Below, piece after piece: positions 17,625-27,976 of a DNA stretch of 64,000 nt. A model generated the notes under the pieces. That model was not told the origin of the DNA. It saw nothing but the letters and a program-made list of their open reading frames with translations, and made no database searches. The position numbers and the translations under genes are program-made. Position 1 is the stretch's first letter, and every line of letters begins with the position of its first letter. The DNA is taken from NCBI RefSeq assembly GCF_029239295.1, contig NZ_JAQZBC010000012.1:1-64000 (forward strand), read 5' to 3'. The stretch is from Sphingomonas sp. GTDB taxonomy: Bacteria; Pseudomonadota; Alphaproteobacteria; Sphingomonadales; Sphingomonadaceae.

Positions 17625-18608
17625 ATGGCCGGAGCTACGATCCGCGATGTGGCGCGGTTGGCCGAAGTGTCGGTGGCATCGGTATCGCGTGCGCTGAACG
17701 GGCTGGCGAATGTCCACCCCGACACGCGCGCGCGTGTCCTCGCTGCGGCGAAGGAGCTGGGCTATGTTCCGCATGCGGGCGCGCGCAGCCTCAGCCTCGC
17801 GCGGACCAACGCGATCGGCGTCGTTCTACCCGATCTGCATGGCGAATTCTTTTCGGAACTGGTGCGCGGGCTCGACCGGGAGGCGAGCGCGCGCGGCTAC
17901 CACTTGCTGCTCTCCAACATCCATGCCGATCGCGACCATGCGGCCAAGGCGCTGCGCACCATGCGCGGGCGGGTCGACGGGCTGGTGGTGTTGGCGCCCT
18001 ATGCCGATCCGGTCGCTACCGCGGACCTGCTGCCGGCCAGTTTGCCCACGGTGATGATCAACACACCCTCGGCGCACGGCGGCGTCAGCCTCCGCATCGA
18101 CAATCGCGCCGGGGCGGAGGCGATGGCGCATCATCTGGTCGCGATCGGGCGCCAGCGGATCGTTCATGTCACCGGCCCTGTCGGGAACACCGACGCGCAG
18201 GAACGGTTGGACGGTTTCCGAGCCGCTTTGCCAGAGGATATCGAGCTGATTGTCGTTCCGGGCGACTTTACCGAACCATCGGGGGAAGCGGCGGTCGCTC
18301 GACTGCAGGACGACGGCGTTGCCTATGATGCGATCTTTGCCGGCAACGATCTGATGGCAGTCGGGGCGCTTCGCGCCTTGCGGCAGGCGGGCCGCGCCGT
18401 GCCACAGGACGTGGCCGTCTGCGGCTTCGACGACGTGCCGCTCGCCGGTTATCTGTCGCTGACGACCATCCGGGTACACATGACGGCGGTGGGTGCGCGT
18501 GCGGCGGCGCGGCTGATCGATGCGTTGGAGGGTTGCGACGCGGGCGCGGCCGATGAATGGATCACCCCTGAACTGGTCGTGCGCGGCACCACCGTAACGG
18601 AGTCATGA
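17625..18608 (+). CDS. LacI family transcriptional regulator
   Basis: This 327-residue protein has an N-terminal LacI helix-turn-helix (TIRDVARLAEVSVASVSRAL, residues 5-24, plus the hinge AGARSLSLARTNAIGVVLP) and a periplasmic-binding-protein-like effector domain (residues 60-327). Effector-binding residues suggest a sugar, but which one cannot be read. ATG 17625 follows a G-rich stretch. Its stop is directly followed by the ATG of a GH144-like lipoprotein gene, with no spacer, so the two are cotranscribed and probably coregulated through the palindrome at 17569-17580. Confidence 0.93.
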   Translation: MAGATIRDVARLAEVSVASVSRALNGLANVHPDTRARVLAAAKELGYVPHAGARSLSLARTNAIGVVLPDLHGEFFSELVRGLDREASARGYHLLLSNIHADRDHAAKALRTMRGRVDGLVVLAPYADPVATADLLPASLPTVMINTPSAHGGVSLRIDNRAGAEAMAHHLVAIGRQRIVHVTGPVGNTDAQERLDGFRAALPEDIELIVVPGDFTEPSGEAAVARLQDDGVAYDAIFAGNDLMAVGALRALRQAGRAVPQDVAVCGFDDVPLAGYLSLTTIRVHMTAVGARAAARLIDALEGCDAGAADEWITPELVVRGTTVTES

Positions 18609-20042
18609 ATGCTTGATCGTCGCCTGTTTCTCGCGAACGCGTCGCTCGGGCTCGCGGGGGTGGTGGCGGGATGCAAGGATCCGGCGGTGCCGCTGGCGAT
18701 CGGGGCAAAGGCACCCTCGTTGCCACTGCCGGATTTCTACGCCGAGATCGAGTATCGTACCTTCCGCTATTTCCGGGACACGGTGAACCCGCGCAACGGG
18801 CTGGTTCCTGAGCGCTGGCCGTCGCCCAGCGGCGCCAGCGTCGCGGCGGTCGGATGTGCGCTGACGATCTGGCCGATTGCCGTCGCGCGGGGATGGATCA
18901 AGCGCGAGCTGGCGCGGGACCTGACGCTGGCCACGCTGCGGTTCTTCGACACCGCGCCGCAAGGCGATGCTGCGACCGACGTCAGCGGCAATCGCGGCTT
19001 CTTCTATCGCTCGCTCGACATGAAGACGGGGCTGCGGCGCGGCAAGGCGGAGCTTTCCAGCATCGACACCGCCTTGCTCAACATGGGCATGTTGTTCGCC
19101 GCGGCATGGTGGACCGGGGACACGCCCGAGGAGCAGGAGATCCGGCGGCTGGGCGTCGACATCGCGGATCGCGCCGAATGGCTGTGGATGCAGAACGGCG
19201 GGTCCACCATCGCGCGCAGCTGGCGCCCGGAGGGTGGGTTCAGCAAGGAAGGCGTCGAGGGCTATGGCAACGGCATGGCGGCGGTCCTCCTGGCGCTCGG
19301 CTCCGGCCGGCATCCGGCGGAGGACGGTGCGTGGGAGGCGTGGTGCGCGCCCTATGTGCGGTTCTGGCGGGGCGAGGGCGAAACACGCCACCTCGCCTAT
19401 GGCCCGCTGTCGGGGCATCAGCACAGCCACATGTGGATCGACTTTCGCGGCATCCGCGACACGGTGATGCGCGGCGCCGGGTTCGACTATCACGAGAACA
19501 GCCGCCGGGCGACCTATGCCAACCGTGCCTATTGCATCAGCAACCCGATGAAGTGGGACGGCTATTCCGGCGACCTGTGGGGCATCGCCGAATGCGAGGG
19601 GCCTGGCGCGTTCGCCCTGCCGTTCAAGGGCGAGAAGCGGACGTTCTTCGGCTATGGCCCGCGCGGGCCGCTTGATCAGCCTGGTGAACGCGACGATGGC
19701 ACGATCGCCGCAACGGCGGCGCTGGGCAGCCTGCCGTTCGCGTCGGAGATCGTGATCCCTGCCGCGCGCGCGCTGGCATCGGTGCCGGGATTGTACCGCG
19801 AATACGGGCTGCTCGGCGCGTTCAACCGCAGCTTCCGCTACACCGATGAAAAGGTGTCGTCGGGTACGGTCAGTGCGGAAAACGGCTGGGTCGCACGGGA
19901 TTACCTGGCGATGGGGCAGGCACCGGTCATCATCCAGGCGGGCAATTATCGTGACGAGTTCGTGTGGAAGGTGATGCGCCAGTCGCCGGTGCTCCGCCGC
20001 GGCCTCCAGCGCGCCTCCTTCACCAACGGCTGGCTGAAGTAG
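18609..20042 (+). CDS. GH144-like (glycoamylase domain) Tat lipoprotein
   Basis: This 477-residue protein begins with LDRRLFLANASLGLAGVVAG and a lipobox Cys (VAGC), so it is probably exported by the Tat route and lipid-anchored. The mature part is an alpha/alpha-barrel of the glycoamylase-like Pfam family, which includes GH144 endo-beta-1,2-glucanases. Recognisable segments are YRTFRYFRDTVNPRNGLVPE, WDGYSGDLWGIAECEGP and the C-terminal NGWLK. The start immediately follows the lacI-type stop. Beta-1,2-glucan or a cyclic glucan is the best guess for the substrate, from the family only. No transporter or second glycosidase lies next to it. Confidence 0.82.
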   Translation: MLDRRLFLANASLGLAGVVAGCKDPAVPLAIGAKAPSLPLPDFYAEIEYRTFRYFRDTVNPRNGLVPERWPSPSGASVAAVGCALTIWPIAVARGWIKRELARDLTLATLRFFDTAPQGDAATDVSGNRGFFYRSLDMKTGLRRGKAELSSIDTALLNMGMLFAAAWWTGDTPEEQEIRRLGVDIADRAEWLWMQNGGSTIARSWRPEGGFSKEGVEGYGNGMAAVLLALGSGRHPAEDGAWEAWCAPYVRFWRGEGETRHLAYGPLSGHQHSHMWIDFRGIRDTVMRGAGFDYHENSRRATYANRAYCISNPMKWDGYSGDLWGIAECEGPGAFALPFKGEKRTFFGYGPRGPLDQPGERDDGTIAATAALGSLPFASEIVIPAARALASVPGLYREYGLLGAFNRSFRYTDEKVSSGTVSAENGWVARDYLAMGQAPVIIQAGNYRDEFVWKVMRQSPVLRRGLQRASFTNGWLK

Positions 20043-20159
20043 CCAAGGGGCCCCCAGAGGCTGCGCTGAACGCCCGCGTGGTCGCGCCGGGCGTTCAAGC
20101 CGCCCGACATTTCCCGTAACGCTGTCTCCAAGCCGATTCGATAGCGGCAAGGGAGAGAG

Positions 20160-20942
20160 ATGATGCGACCTATTCCAGCGGTAACTTCGCGGCTCGACGG
20201 GGCGGGGGCAATCGTGACCGGCGCCGGCAGCGGCATGGGACGGGCTACCGCCATCCTGCTCGCGCGCGCCGGGGCGAAGGTCGCTGTGACGGACGTGACC
20301 CTCGCGAGCGCCCAGGCGGTGGCGGACGAAATCCTGGCCGAGGGCCTGTCAGCCCAGGCGTGGTCGTGCGACGTCTCCGATCCCGCAGCGATCCAGCGCG
20401 TGGTGGAGGAAAGCGCGGCGGCGTTCGGTGACCTGTCCATCATCGTCAACAACGCCGGCATTTCCGCCAATCTGCCGATCGACGATGATGGCTATGAGGC
20501 GCAATGGGACCGGCATCTGTCAATACTGCTCACCGCGCAGCAGCGGATGATCCGCGCTGCCCTGCCTTATCTGCGCAAGGCCGCAAACCCGCGGATCGTC
20601 AACATCGCGTCGACCGAGGGATTGGGTGCGACAGCCGGTTTCAGTGCCTATTCCGCGGCAAAGGCGGGGGTCATTGGCCTAACCCGGAGCCTGGCGGTCG
20701 AGCTTGGCAAGTCCGGTATCACGGTCAACTGCATCTGCCCGGGACCGGTCGAAACCGGCATGACCCAGGGCATTCCGGATGAAGCGAAGCAGGTTTACGC
20801 GGCGCGACGAACGGCGCTGCGGCGCTATGGCTTGCCGGAGGAAGTGGCCTTCATGACCGCCAGCCTGTGCGCGCCCGCCGCCGGGTTTGTCACCGGTGCG
20901 ATCATTCCGGTCGACGGCGGGCTGATGGCGCGAAACGCTTAA
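20160..20942 (+). CDS. short-chain dehydrogenase/reductase
   Basis: This 260-residue classical SDR has the cofactor loop VTGAGSGMG (residues 19-27), NNAG, and the catalytic YSAAK with Ser about 13 residues before it. The acidic residue after the second beta-strand (VTDVTLASA) favours NAD. The start is one of two adjacent ATGs (20160 or 20163) after GGGAGAGA. It has its own spacer of about 120 bases after the GH144-like gene, so it is probably separately transcribed. Substrate is not predictable. Confidence 0.88.
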   Translation: MMRPIPAVTSRLDGAGAIVTGAGSGMGRATAILLARAGAKVAVTDVTLASAQAVADEILAEGLSAQAWSCDVSDPAAIQRVVEESAAAFGDLSIIVNNAGISANLPIDDDGYEAQWDRHLSILLTAQQRMIRAALPYLRKAANPRIVNIASTEGLGATAGFSAYSAAKAGVIGLTRSLAVELGKSGITVNCICPGPVETGMTQGIPDEAKQVYAARRTALRRYGLPEEVAFMTASLCAPAAGFVTGAIIPVDGGLMARNA

Positions 20943-20972
20943 CGCTTCCCGGTCGGGGGGCTGGCGCTCGGG

Positions 20973-21404
20973 TCAGCCCACCGCCTTTTTCGCCGCCTGC
21001 TCCACCCGCTCGCGCGATGCCAGCATCAGCGTCGAGCTGGCCTTCGCCAGCACCTTGCCGTTGCTGTCGGTCAGGCGCCCTTCGAAGAAACAGGTGCTCC
21101 GCCCGCGACGCTCGACCCACCCCTCGGCAATCACTAGCCCGGGACGGGCAGGGGCGAAGAAGCTGACCTTCAGTTCCAGCGTCATGGGCGACACGTCCGG
21201 TCCGCCCATCGCGATGGCGGCATGCGCCATGGCTGCGTCGATCCAGCCGGTGACGAACCCGCCCTGCACGACGCCGCCCGAATGGCACATGTGGTTGCCC
21301 GCCTGATATTCCAGCGTCGCGCGCCCTTCGGGGTTCATCTCGACGATCCTGACCAGCCCCAGCGTGCGGCTCAGTTCATGCACCGATGGATCCTGATCAG
21401 CCAT
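20973..21404 (-). CDS. hotdog-fold thioesterase (PaaI-like)
   Basis: This 143-residue protein is a hotdog-fold acyl-CoA thioesterase of the PaaI/4HBT type. The helix segment GGVVQGGFVTGWIDAAMAHA near residues 43-62 carries the conserved Gly-rich turn, and the strand LELKVSFFAPARPG follows. ATG 21404 has GGGAGAG eight bases upstream. It is convergent with the SDR at 20160. The acyl substrate is not evident. Confidence 0.88.
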   Translation of the reverse strand: MADQDPSVHELSRTLGLVRIVEMNPEGRATLEYQAGNHMCHSGGVVQGGFVTGWIDAAMAHAAIAMGGPDVSPMTLELKVSFFAPARPGLVIAEGWVERRGRSTCFFEGRLTDSNGKVLAKASSTLMLASRERVEQAAKKAVG

Positions 21405-21479
21405 GCGCACCGCTCTCCCGTTTGTCTGTTGGTATGGATCTACAGTGTCGGGGGACGCGCGATCAGGCAAGCGGGACAA

Positions 21480-23240
21480 TCAGGCCGCGAGGGCAAGCTG
21501 GTCCCGGCCACCGTTCTTCGCGCGGTACAGCGCCCGATCGGCGGCACGCAGCACCTCTTCGGCAGGCTGATCATCGCGATACGTCGCAACGCCCCCGCTG
21601 ACGGTGACCGAGATGATGTTCTCATCCACCCGCATCCGCGCGTCGCCAATTGCCCGGCGCACACGGTCACACACCAGATGCGCCTGATCGATCGTGGCGT
21701 TGGGCAGGATAATGGCGAACTCCTCGCCGCCGAGCCGACCGATGATGTCCTGATCGCGGATGCTGGAGCGGGCGAGCGTCGCAAAACGGCGCAGCACCTC
21801 GTCGCCCGCCGCATGGCCATAGGTGTCGTTGACCTGCTTGAAATAGTCGAGATCGAGCAAGGCGACACAGCCGCCGCCGCCGGCCGTCAGCCGCTTGGCC
21901 AGTTCCTCGTCCAGCCCGCGGCGGTTGATCAGGCCGGTCAGGGGATCGGTCAACGCCGCGCGGGAGAGACGTTCCTCGGCGGCCTTGCGGTGAGTCACGT
22001 CGCGCACCGAACAGACGACACCGGTGACGTTCTTGTTGTCGTCCACCACCGCGCGGCTGTGGGTTTCGTACCAGCGAACCTCGCCCTCGCGGGTGCTTCC
22101 GCGAAATTCCTGGACGGCGATCATCTCCGGATCGTTCAGAATCTGGAGGAACAGCGTCTGCGACCTCACCAGATCCTCGCCCTTCAGCAGCGCGCTGAGC
22201 GGCTTGCCGATAAGGGCGTCGGGATCGAGCCCGTTGAGCTGGCGGATGGAGGCGGAAACGAATTGAAGCCGCCCATGCCGATCGATGTTGACGACGATGT
22301 CGGTCGAATTTTCGGTCAGGATGCGATAGCGCGCCTCGCTTTCACTCAACCGGCGGAACAGGCGCGCCCGCTGCTGAAGCTCCGCCGTCGCAGGCAGGAT
22401 CGTCAGCATGGTGCAGGCGATATAGAGCTGGAGGAACTGCATCTGCGCGCCGATCGGCGCGTCGCTGAGCGTGACGGGGCCATAGCCGTTCAGCGTCGCG
22501 ACACCGCCGATCACCGTCAGGATAACGATCGACGCGGCCGACGACAGCGCGCCGCCGCGAAACGTCGCCAGGACGATCGGCAGCATCGGCAGGAACAGCA
22601 GCGGCACCGTGGTCTGTGCAAAGGTGATCGCGCTGACCACGGCGACCAGCACGAGGAGCGCCGCCAGCTCCAGCAGCTTGCGCCCCTTCATCCGCTGGAT
22701 CATTCGCGCCGCTTCGCCGTCCATCGCCATCATGAAGATCGGCATGAAGGCCAGGGTGCCGAGGGCATGGCCACTGTACCAGTGCAGCGCGTTCGCGAGG
22801 AAGGGTGCACCCAGAAGCGTCCACACCGCGGCCCCGGCCATCAGCGCGGAGAGCAGCGGCGCCGCGATCCCGTTCGCCGAAACGAAGACGATCAGCCAAC
22901 GATGTGAATTGAGCACCTCCTGCTGGCGCACCAACCGGCGAAGGAATGCGGCGCCAATCGCGCTTTCCGTCATGTTCACCGCCGCCAGCGGCAGTGCAGT
23001 CACCCCGCCGAAGCCCCAGATCGATGACGCAATGACGCAGGCGGTGAAGCACGCGGCGATCGGCGCGGCCCATTCCCGCTCGGGAAGCGCCGTGAGCCGT
23101 GCCGTCAGCAGCGCGGTCGCGACCCACAGGAACGCCACCCCGCCATCGAATCGGGTAAGGCTGAGGGTGCCGGCCGCCAGAATGAAGTAGGCGCAGCCCA
23201 GGCATAACGCCTGCACCCAACCCAACGTTCGCTTCTCCAT
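21480..23240 (-). CDS. MASE1-PAS diguanylate cyclase
   Basis: This 586-residue membrane protein should make cyclic di-GMP. Residues 1-300 form a MASE1-like sensor with about eight transmembrane helices. A PAS domain follows (ARYRILTENSTDIVVNIDRH, around residues 305-420), then a GGDEF domain with the active-site sequence GGEEF (504-508). The inhibitory I-site RDQD is at 495-498, five residues before GGEEF, so product inhibition is likely. No EAL domain is present. Its stop is in the same spacer as the thioesterase. Confidence 0.93.
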   Translation of the reverse strand: MEKRTLGWVQALCLGCAYFILAAGTLSLTRFDGGVAFLWVATALLTARLTALPEREWAAPIAACFTACVIASSIWGFGGVTALPLAAVNMTESAIGAAFLRRLVRQQEVLNSHRWLIVFVSANGIAAPLLSALMAGAAVWTLLGAPFLANALHWYSGHALGTLAFMPIFMMAMDGEAARMIQRMKGRKLLELAALLVLVAVVSAITFAQTTVPLLFLPMLPIVLATFRGGALSSAASIVILTVIGGVATLNGYGPVTLSDAPIGAQMQFLQLYIACTMLTILPATAELQQRARLFRRLSESEARYRILTENSTDIVVNIDRHGRLQFVSASIRQLNGLDPDALIGKPLSALLKGEDLVRSQTLFLQILNDPEMIAVQEFRGSTREGEVRWYETHSRAVVDDNKNVTGVVCSVRDVTHRKAAEERLSRAALTDPLTGLINRRGLDEELAKRLTAGGGGCVALLDLDYFKQVNDTYGHAAGDEVLRRFATLARSSIRDQDIIGRLGGEEFAIILPNATIDQAHLVCDRVRRAIGDARMRVDENIISVTVSGGVATYRDDQPAEEVLRAADRALYRAKNGGRDQLALAA

Positions 23241-23291
23241 CAGCCGCGCGTACCAGCTCCGGGTAAACGCGGCGTTGCCGTCGCGCGGCGG

Positions 23292-25337
23292 TCAGGGGCC
23301 ATTGGCGGCGAGCTCGGCAAGCCATGCGGTCGCCGTTCCGTCGGACGGCGCGCGCCAGTCGCCACGCGGCGAAACAGCGCCGCCCGCGGAAACCTTGGGC
23401 GAATTGGGCAGCGCCGACCGCTTGAACTGGCTGGTGCGGAAGAAGCGCACCAGAAAACGTTCGAGCCACAGCTTGATCGTGTCGAGATCGTAGCTGGTGC
23501 GCGCTTCCTCGGGATAGCCGATCGGCCAGCGGCCCGCCTCCATGTCGCGCCAGGCGTGCCACGCGAGGAAGGCGATCTTCGATGGCGCCAGCCCGTGACG
23601 CAGCACGTAATGCGCGAAGAAGTCGTTCAGCGCATAAGGGCCGATCTTGTCCTCCGTGCTCTGCATCGCGCCGCTTTCGTCGGCGGGGACGAGCTCGGGC
23701 GAAATCTCCTGCGCCAGGATCGCCTCCAGCACCGCGTCGGTCTCGGCATCATATTGATCGGTCGCGATGCACCAGCGGATCAGGAACTGGATCAGCGTCT
23801 TGGGCACGCCGGCGTTGACGCCATAATGGCTCATATGGTCGCCGACGCCATAGGTGCACCAGCCGAGCGCCAGCTCGCTGAGGTCGCCTGTGCCGACCAC
23901 CAGGCCGTTGCGCTGATTGGCCAGGCGGAACAGATAATCGGTACGAAGTCCGGCCTGCACATTTTCGAACGCGATGTCATAGACCGGCTCGCCGCGTCCG
24001 AACGGATGCCCCATGCCTTCCAGCATGGTGCGCGCGGCGGGGCGGATATCGATCTCCTCCGCGCTGATCCCCAATGCGCGCATCAGCCGCCAGGCGTTGC
24101 CCTTCGTTCCCTCGCTGGTGGCGAAGCCGGGCATGGTAAAGCCCAGAATGTCGGTGCGTGGCCGACCGAGCCGATCGAGCGCCTTGGCCGCGACGATCAG
24201 CGCATGGGTCGAATCGAGCCCGCCGGACACGCCGATAACGAGCTTGTCGACCCCAGTCGCGGCAACGCGCTTCAGCAGACCCTCGACCTGAATGTTGAAG
24301 GCTTCGTAGCAGTCCTCGTCCAGCCGGGCCGGGGTGTCGGGAACGAACGGGAAGCGGCGGATCGCCCGCTTCAGGCCGACGTCGGCATAATCCGGCTGGC
24401 GATCGAAGAGGATTCGGCGAAAGCGGGTTTCCGGATGGCCGGAGAAGGTCGCGGCATCGCCGAAGGTGCCGTTGCGCAGCCGCTCCTGGATCAAGCGCTC
24501 GCAATCGACGTCAGCGATCAGCAGTTCGGGCTCCAGCGCGAAGCGAGTCGATTCGCCCAGTAGCTCGCCCAGTTCGTGGATCGTGCCTTGCCCGTCCCAT
24601 GCGAGGTCGGTCGTGCTCTCGCCTGGACCGGCCGCCGAATAAACATAGGCGCAGATCGCCCGTGCCGATTGCGACGCGGACAACATCGCCCGCTCACGCG
24701 ACTTGCCGATCACGACGTTGGACGCCGACAGGTTGCAGCACACCAAAGCCCCGGCCAGCGCGCCGGCGGTGGAGGGCGGCGTCGGCGACCAATAATCCTC
24801 GCAGATTTCCGCGTGGAAGATGAAGTGCGGCAGATCGGCAGCGGCAAAGATCAGGTCAGTGCCAAACGGCACCTCCTCCGCGCCGATCGTCATGGTCTGA
24901 CCGGTGATCCCGGCACCGCTCGCGAACCAACGTTTCTCGTAATATTCGCGATAGTTGGGCAGGAATGTCTTGGGCACTACGCCCAGGATCCGGCCGCGGC
25001 CGATCGCCACGGCGCAATTGTACAGCCGCCCGTTGCGAACCAGCGCCGCGCCGACCAGCAGGACCGGCGCCAGCCCCTCGGTCGCTGTCGCTACCGTCTG
25101 CAACGCCTCCAGCGTCGACAGCTGCTGCGCCGTTTGCAGGTGAAGATCGTCGATCGCATAGGAAGTGATGCTGAGCTCGGGAAAGACGACCAGATCGACC
25201 GCCTCGTCATGCGCGCGCTGGGCGAGCGCAATCGCGGCCGCGGCATTGGCCGCGGCATCACCGACGCTCGCGATCGGCGTCGCGGCCGCCACACGCAGCA
25301 TTCGATGGTGGTGGAGGGAGGTGAATCGTGCCTGCAT
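23292..25337 (-). CDS. nadE: glutamine-dependent NAD+ synthetase
   Basis: This 681-residue enzyme amidates nicotinic acid adenine dinucleotide to NAD+ using glutamine. The N-terminal nitrilase-type glutaminase has Glu in VVFPELSIT, Lys in VPKTFLPNY and the nucleophilic Cys in AEICEDYW. The C-terminal ATP-pyrophosphatase domain has SGGLDST (about residue 365) and the [12 protein letters not shown] segment. Length matches the large, glutaminase-fused form seen in actinobacteria and alphaproteobacteria. The start at 25337 fits the family; ATG 25301 is internal. The gene ends 52 bases upstream of the diguanylate cyclase on the same strand. Confidence 0.96.
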   Translation of the reverse strand: MQARFTSLHHHRMLRVAAATPIASVGDAAANAAAAIALAQRAHDEAVDLVVFPELSITSYAIDDLHLQTAQQLSTLEALQTVATATEGLAPVLLVGAALVRNGRLYNCAVAIGRGRILGVVPKTFLPNYREYYEKRWFASGAGITGQTMTIGAEEVPFGTDLIFAAADLPHFIFHAEICEDYWSPTPPSTAGALAGALVCCNLSASNVVIGKSRERAMLSASQSARAICAYVYSAAGPGESTTDLAWDGQGTIHELGELLGESTRFALEPELLIADVDCERLIQERLRNGTFGDAATFSGHPETRFRRILFDRQPDYADVGLKRAIRRFPFVPDTPARLDEDCYEAFNIQVEGLLKRVAATGVDKLVIGVSGGLDSTHALIVAAKALDRLGRPRTDILGFTMPGFATSEGTKGNAWRLMRALGISAEEIDIRPAARTMLEGMGHPFGRGEPVYDIAFENVQAGLRTDYLFRLANQRNGLVVGTGDLSELALGWCTYGVGDHMSHYGVNAGVPKTLIQFLIRWCIATDQYDAETDAVLEAILAQEISPELVPADESGAMQSTEDKIGPYALNDFFAHYVLRHGLAPSKIAFLAWHAWRDMEAGRWPIGYPEEARTSYDLDTIKLWLERFLVRFFRTSQFKRSALPNSPKVSAGGAVSPRGDWRAPSDGTATAWLAELAANGP

Positions 25338-25416
25338 CTGGTAAGCCGTATCTTTCCTAGCGCTATCCGCGATTGATCTACTTTGCCCCGGCGCCCGGCT
25401 GGGTTACGCAGCTATC

Positions 25417-27942
25417 ATGGTTGATCCACCGTCCCACAACGGTCGTCTCGCCGCTTTGTTCGCAGCTGGCGGACAGATGGGCCAGCTTGTCAACGCCCAC
25501 GACTGGTCGCAGTCTCCGCTCGGGCCGCCCGAGCACTGGCCTGAAACGCTGGTTGCCGTGACCAGCACGATCCTGGCGGCGGGCGCGGAGATCGTGCTGT
25601 TCTGGGGTCCGGAATATTGCGCGATCTACAACGATGCCTACGCCGCGACGGTCGGCGACAAGCATCCCCGCTCGCTCGGCCGGCCGGCGCGGGAGGCATG
25701 GTCGGAGCTATGGGACGATCTGGAGCCGCTGCTGCGCCACGTCCGCGAAACCGGCGAAACCTACAGCGCGCGCGATCGGCCCTTTTATATCGAGCGGGCG
25801 GGATACGGCGAGGAGGTGTTCTTCGACGTCTCCTATTCCGCTGTCCGCCTGCCTGACGGCAGCACCGGCGGCGTCCTGTGCATCGTGTCCGAAACGACCC
25901 AGCGGGTCCGCGCCGCGCGCGCCCTGATGGCGGATCGCGAGCGATTGTCGCAGATGTTCGATCAGGCGCCCAGCTTCATGTCTGTGCTGCGCGAGCCCGG
26001 GCACATCATCGAACTCGCCAACTCCTCCTACTTGCAACTGGTCGGCGATCGCGAGTTGATCGGTCGTCCGCTGGAGGAGGCGCTGCCCGAAGTGGCGCAG
26101 CAAGGGTTCGTCGACATCCTCGACAATGTGGTCGCCACAGGCTCGCCATTCCGCGGCGAAAATCTCAAGGTGCGGCTGCAACGATCGGCGGATGGTCCGT
26201 CGGAAAACCGCATCCTCGATTTCGTGTTTCAGCCGATCGCCGATGCCGAAGGGCGCGTTGCCGCGGTGTTCGTGGAAGGGATCGACGTCACCGAGCGCGA
26301 GCGGCGTGCCGACGCGCTGCGTGAAAGCGAAGTACGGTTCCGGATGCTCGCGAACAGCCTGCCGGCGCTGGTCTGGATCAATGATGCCGACGGGCAGGTC
26401 ATCTTTGCCAGCCAGGCGTTCGGCACCATGCTGGGCGTCAACGCGGCCGATCTGCAGGAGAAGGGCTGGGGCTGTATCGTCCACCCGGACGACATGGCCG
26501 CTTTCGTCAAGACCGGGCGTCGCCACCTGCTGCAGCCGGCACGTTTCTCCCGCGATGTCCGGCTGCGCACCGCCGACGGCACCGATCGCTGGTTCCATAT
26601 CGAAGCGCGTCCCCGCAAGCTGGGCGACACGTTCGAGGGGTATGTCGGCTGCGGTATCGACGTCACGGAAGCGCACCTGGTTGGCGAGGCGCTCGAGAAA
26701 AGGGTGGAGGAACGCACCGCTGCGCTCACCGAACAGATCGCGGAGCGCGAACAGGTCGAAGCGCGGCTGGCGCAGATGCAGCGGCTGGAGGCGATCGGCC
26801 AGCTGACCTCCGGCATCGCGCATGATTTCAACAACCTGCTGACGATTGTTCTGGGCAATGTCGCGATTATCGAGCGTACGTTCGACAAGATCGGTGTGGA
26901 TGAAAAGACGCGGCAGCGGATCGCGCACGTTCGCGCTGCCTCCGAACGGGGCGCCAAGCTGACCGGCCAGCTGCTCGCCTTCTCCCGCCGCCAGCGGCTG
27001 GAATCGCGCGTCGTCTCGTTGAACGAAGTGGTCAGCGGGATGCAGGGGCTTCTGGAAAGCACGCTCGGCGGCGGCGTCGCGATCGAAACCGACCGGATGC
27101 CTGGCCTGTGGCCGGCGCTAGTCGATCCGACGCAGATCGAACTCATCATCCTCAATCTGGCGATCAACGCGCGCGACGCGATGGCGGTAGGCGGCACGTT
27201 GACCGTCACCACGCGCAACGTCGAACTGGGCCAGCCCACCCGCAGCGAGGAACCGGCGGCAGGGGATTATGTCGCCGTATCCGTATCCGATACCGGCAGC
27301 GGCATGACGCCCGAGGTGCTGGCCAAGGTGTTCGAACCTTTCTTCACCACCAAGGAGGTCGGCAAGGGATCGGGGCTCGGGCTGCCGCAGGTCTTCGGCT
27401 TTGCCAAGCAATCGGGCGGCGGGGTCAGGATCGACAGCACGCCAGGTGTGGGCACAACGGTCAGCGTCTTCCTGCCTCGCGCCGCGACGCTTGCGGAGCC
27501 AGTGGTGGTGGCGGCTGAGAAGGTGGAGGCCGCGGTAGATGTCGTGGGCCGAACAGTGCTGGTGCTCGACGACGATGACGCGGTGCGCGGCGTGACTGCG
27601 GAGGAACTGCGCGAGGCGGGGTGCCATGTGGTGGAGGCCGCATCGGGGCAGGCCGCGCTCAGCATGATCGGCGATGCCGCCGGCATCGACGCTGCGGTCG
27701 TTGATTTCGCCATGCCGGGGATGAACGGCGCGGATTTCGCCGCTCGCGTGCTGGAACGGCGCGCCGATCTGCCGATCGTGTTCGTAACCGGCTATGCCGA
27801 TCTGGCGGCGCTGGCGCATGTCCCGGAAGAGAACATCGTGCAAAAACCGTTCAGTGCCGGGACGATCGCCGATCGCCTGCGCGCGCTGCTCGCCGCCGAG
27901 CCAGGATCACGACTGGCCAAAACGGCTGATCGTCCATTATGA
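25417..27942 (+). CDS. PAS hybrid histidine kinase
   Basis: This 841-residue soluble hybrid kinase has no transmembrane segment. After an N-terminal sensor region of PAS/GAF type (residues 30-170), it has two PAS domains (near 180-300 and 305-430), a coiled-coil segment (EALEKRVEERTAALTEQI), a HisKA domain with the phosphate-accepting His in GIAHDFNNLL (about residue 470), a HATPase domain with NARDAM and the GKGSGLGL box, and a C-terminal receiver (LVLDDDDAVRG, Asp of VVDFAMPGM). The receiver has no output domain, so the signal probably goes to a phosphotransfer protein elsewhere. No cognate regulator is adjacent. Signal unknown. Confidence 0.92.
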   Translation: MVDPPSHNGRLAALFAAGGQMGQLVNAHDWSQSPLGPPEHWPETLVAVTSTILAAGAEIVLFWGPEYCAIYNDAYAATVGDKHPRSLGRPAREAWSELWDDLEPLLRHVRETGETYSARDRPFYIERAGYGEEVFFDVSYSAVRLPDGSTGGVLCIVSETTQRVRAARALMADRERLSQMFDQAPSFMSVLREPGHIIELANSSYLQLVGDRELIGRPLEEALPEVAQQGFVDILDNVVATGSPFRGENLKVRLQRSADGPSENRILDFVFQPIADAEGRVAAVFVEGIDVTERERRADALRESEVRFRMLANSLPALVWINDADGQVIFASQAFGTMLGVNAADLQEKGWGCIVHPDDMAAFVKTGRRHLLQPARFSRDVRLRTADGTDRWFHIEARPRKLGDTFEGYVGCGIDVTEAHLVGEALEKRVEERTAALTEQIAEREQVEARLAQMQRLEAIGQLTSGIAHDFNNLLTIVLGNVAIIERTFDKIGVDEKTRQRIAHVRAASERGAKLTGQLLAFSRRQRLESRVVSLNEVVSGMQGLLESTLGGGVAIETDRMPGLWPALVDPTQIELIILNLAINARDAMAVGGTLTVTTRNVELGQPTRSEEPAAGDYVAVSVSDTGSGMTPEVLAKVFEPFFTTKEVGKGSGLGLPQVFGFAKQSGGGVRIDSTPGVGTTVSVFLPRAATLAEPVVVAAEKVEAAVDVVGRTVLVLDDDDAVRGVTAEELREAGCHVVEAASGQAALSMIGDAAGIDAAVVDFAMPGMNGADFAARVLERRADLPIVFVTGYADLAALAHVPEENIVQKPFSAGTIADRLRALLAAEPGSRLAKTADRPL

Positions 27943-27976
27943 GGCGCTGCAACGAAAACCTGTGAGGGGACTGTGC

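Noticed and set aside
18603..20150. Long minus-strand frame opposite the GH144-like gene
   Set aside because: The plus-strand protein has family motifs and a signal peptide; the minus frame does not.
21222..22907. Long plus-strand frame opposite the diguanylate cyclase
   Set aside because: Shadow of a gene with clear GGEEF and PAS motifs.
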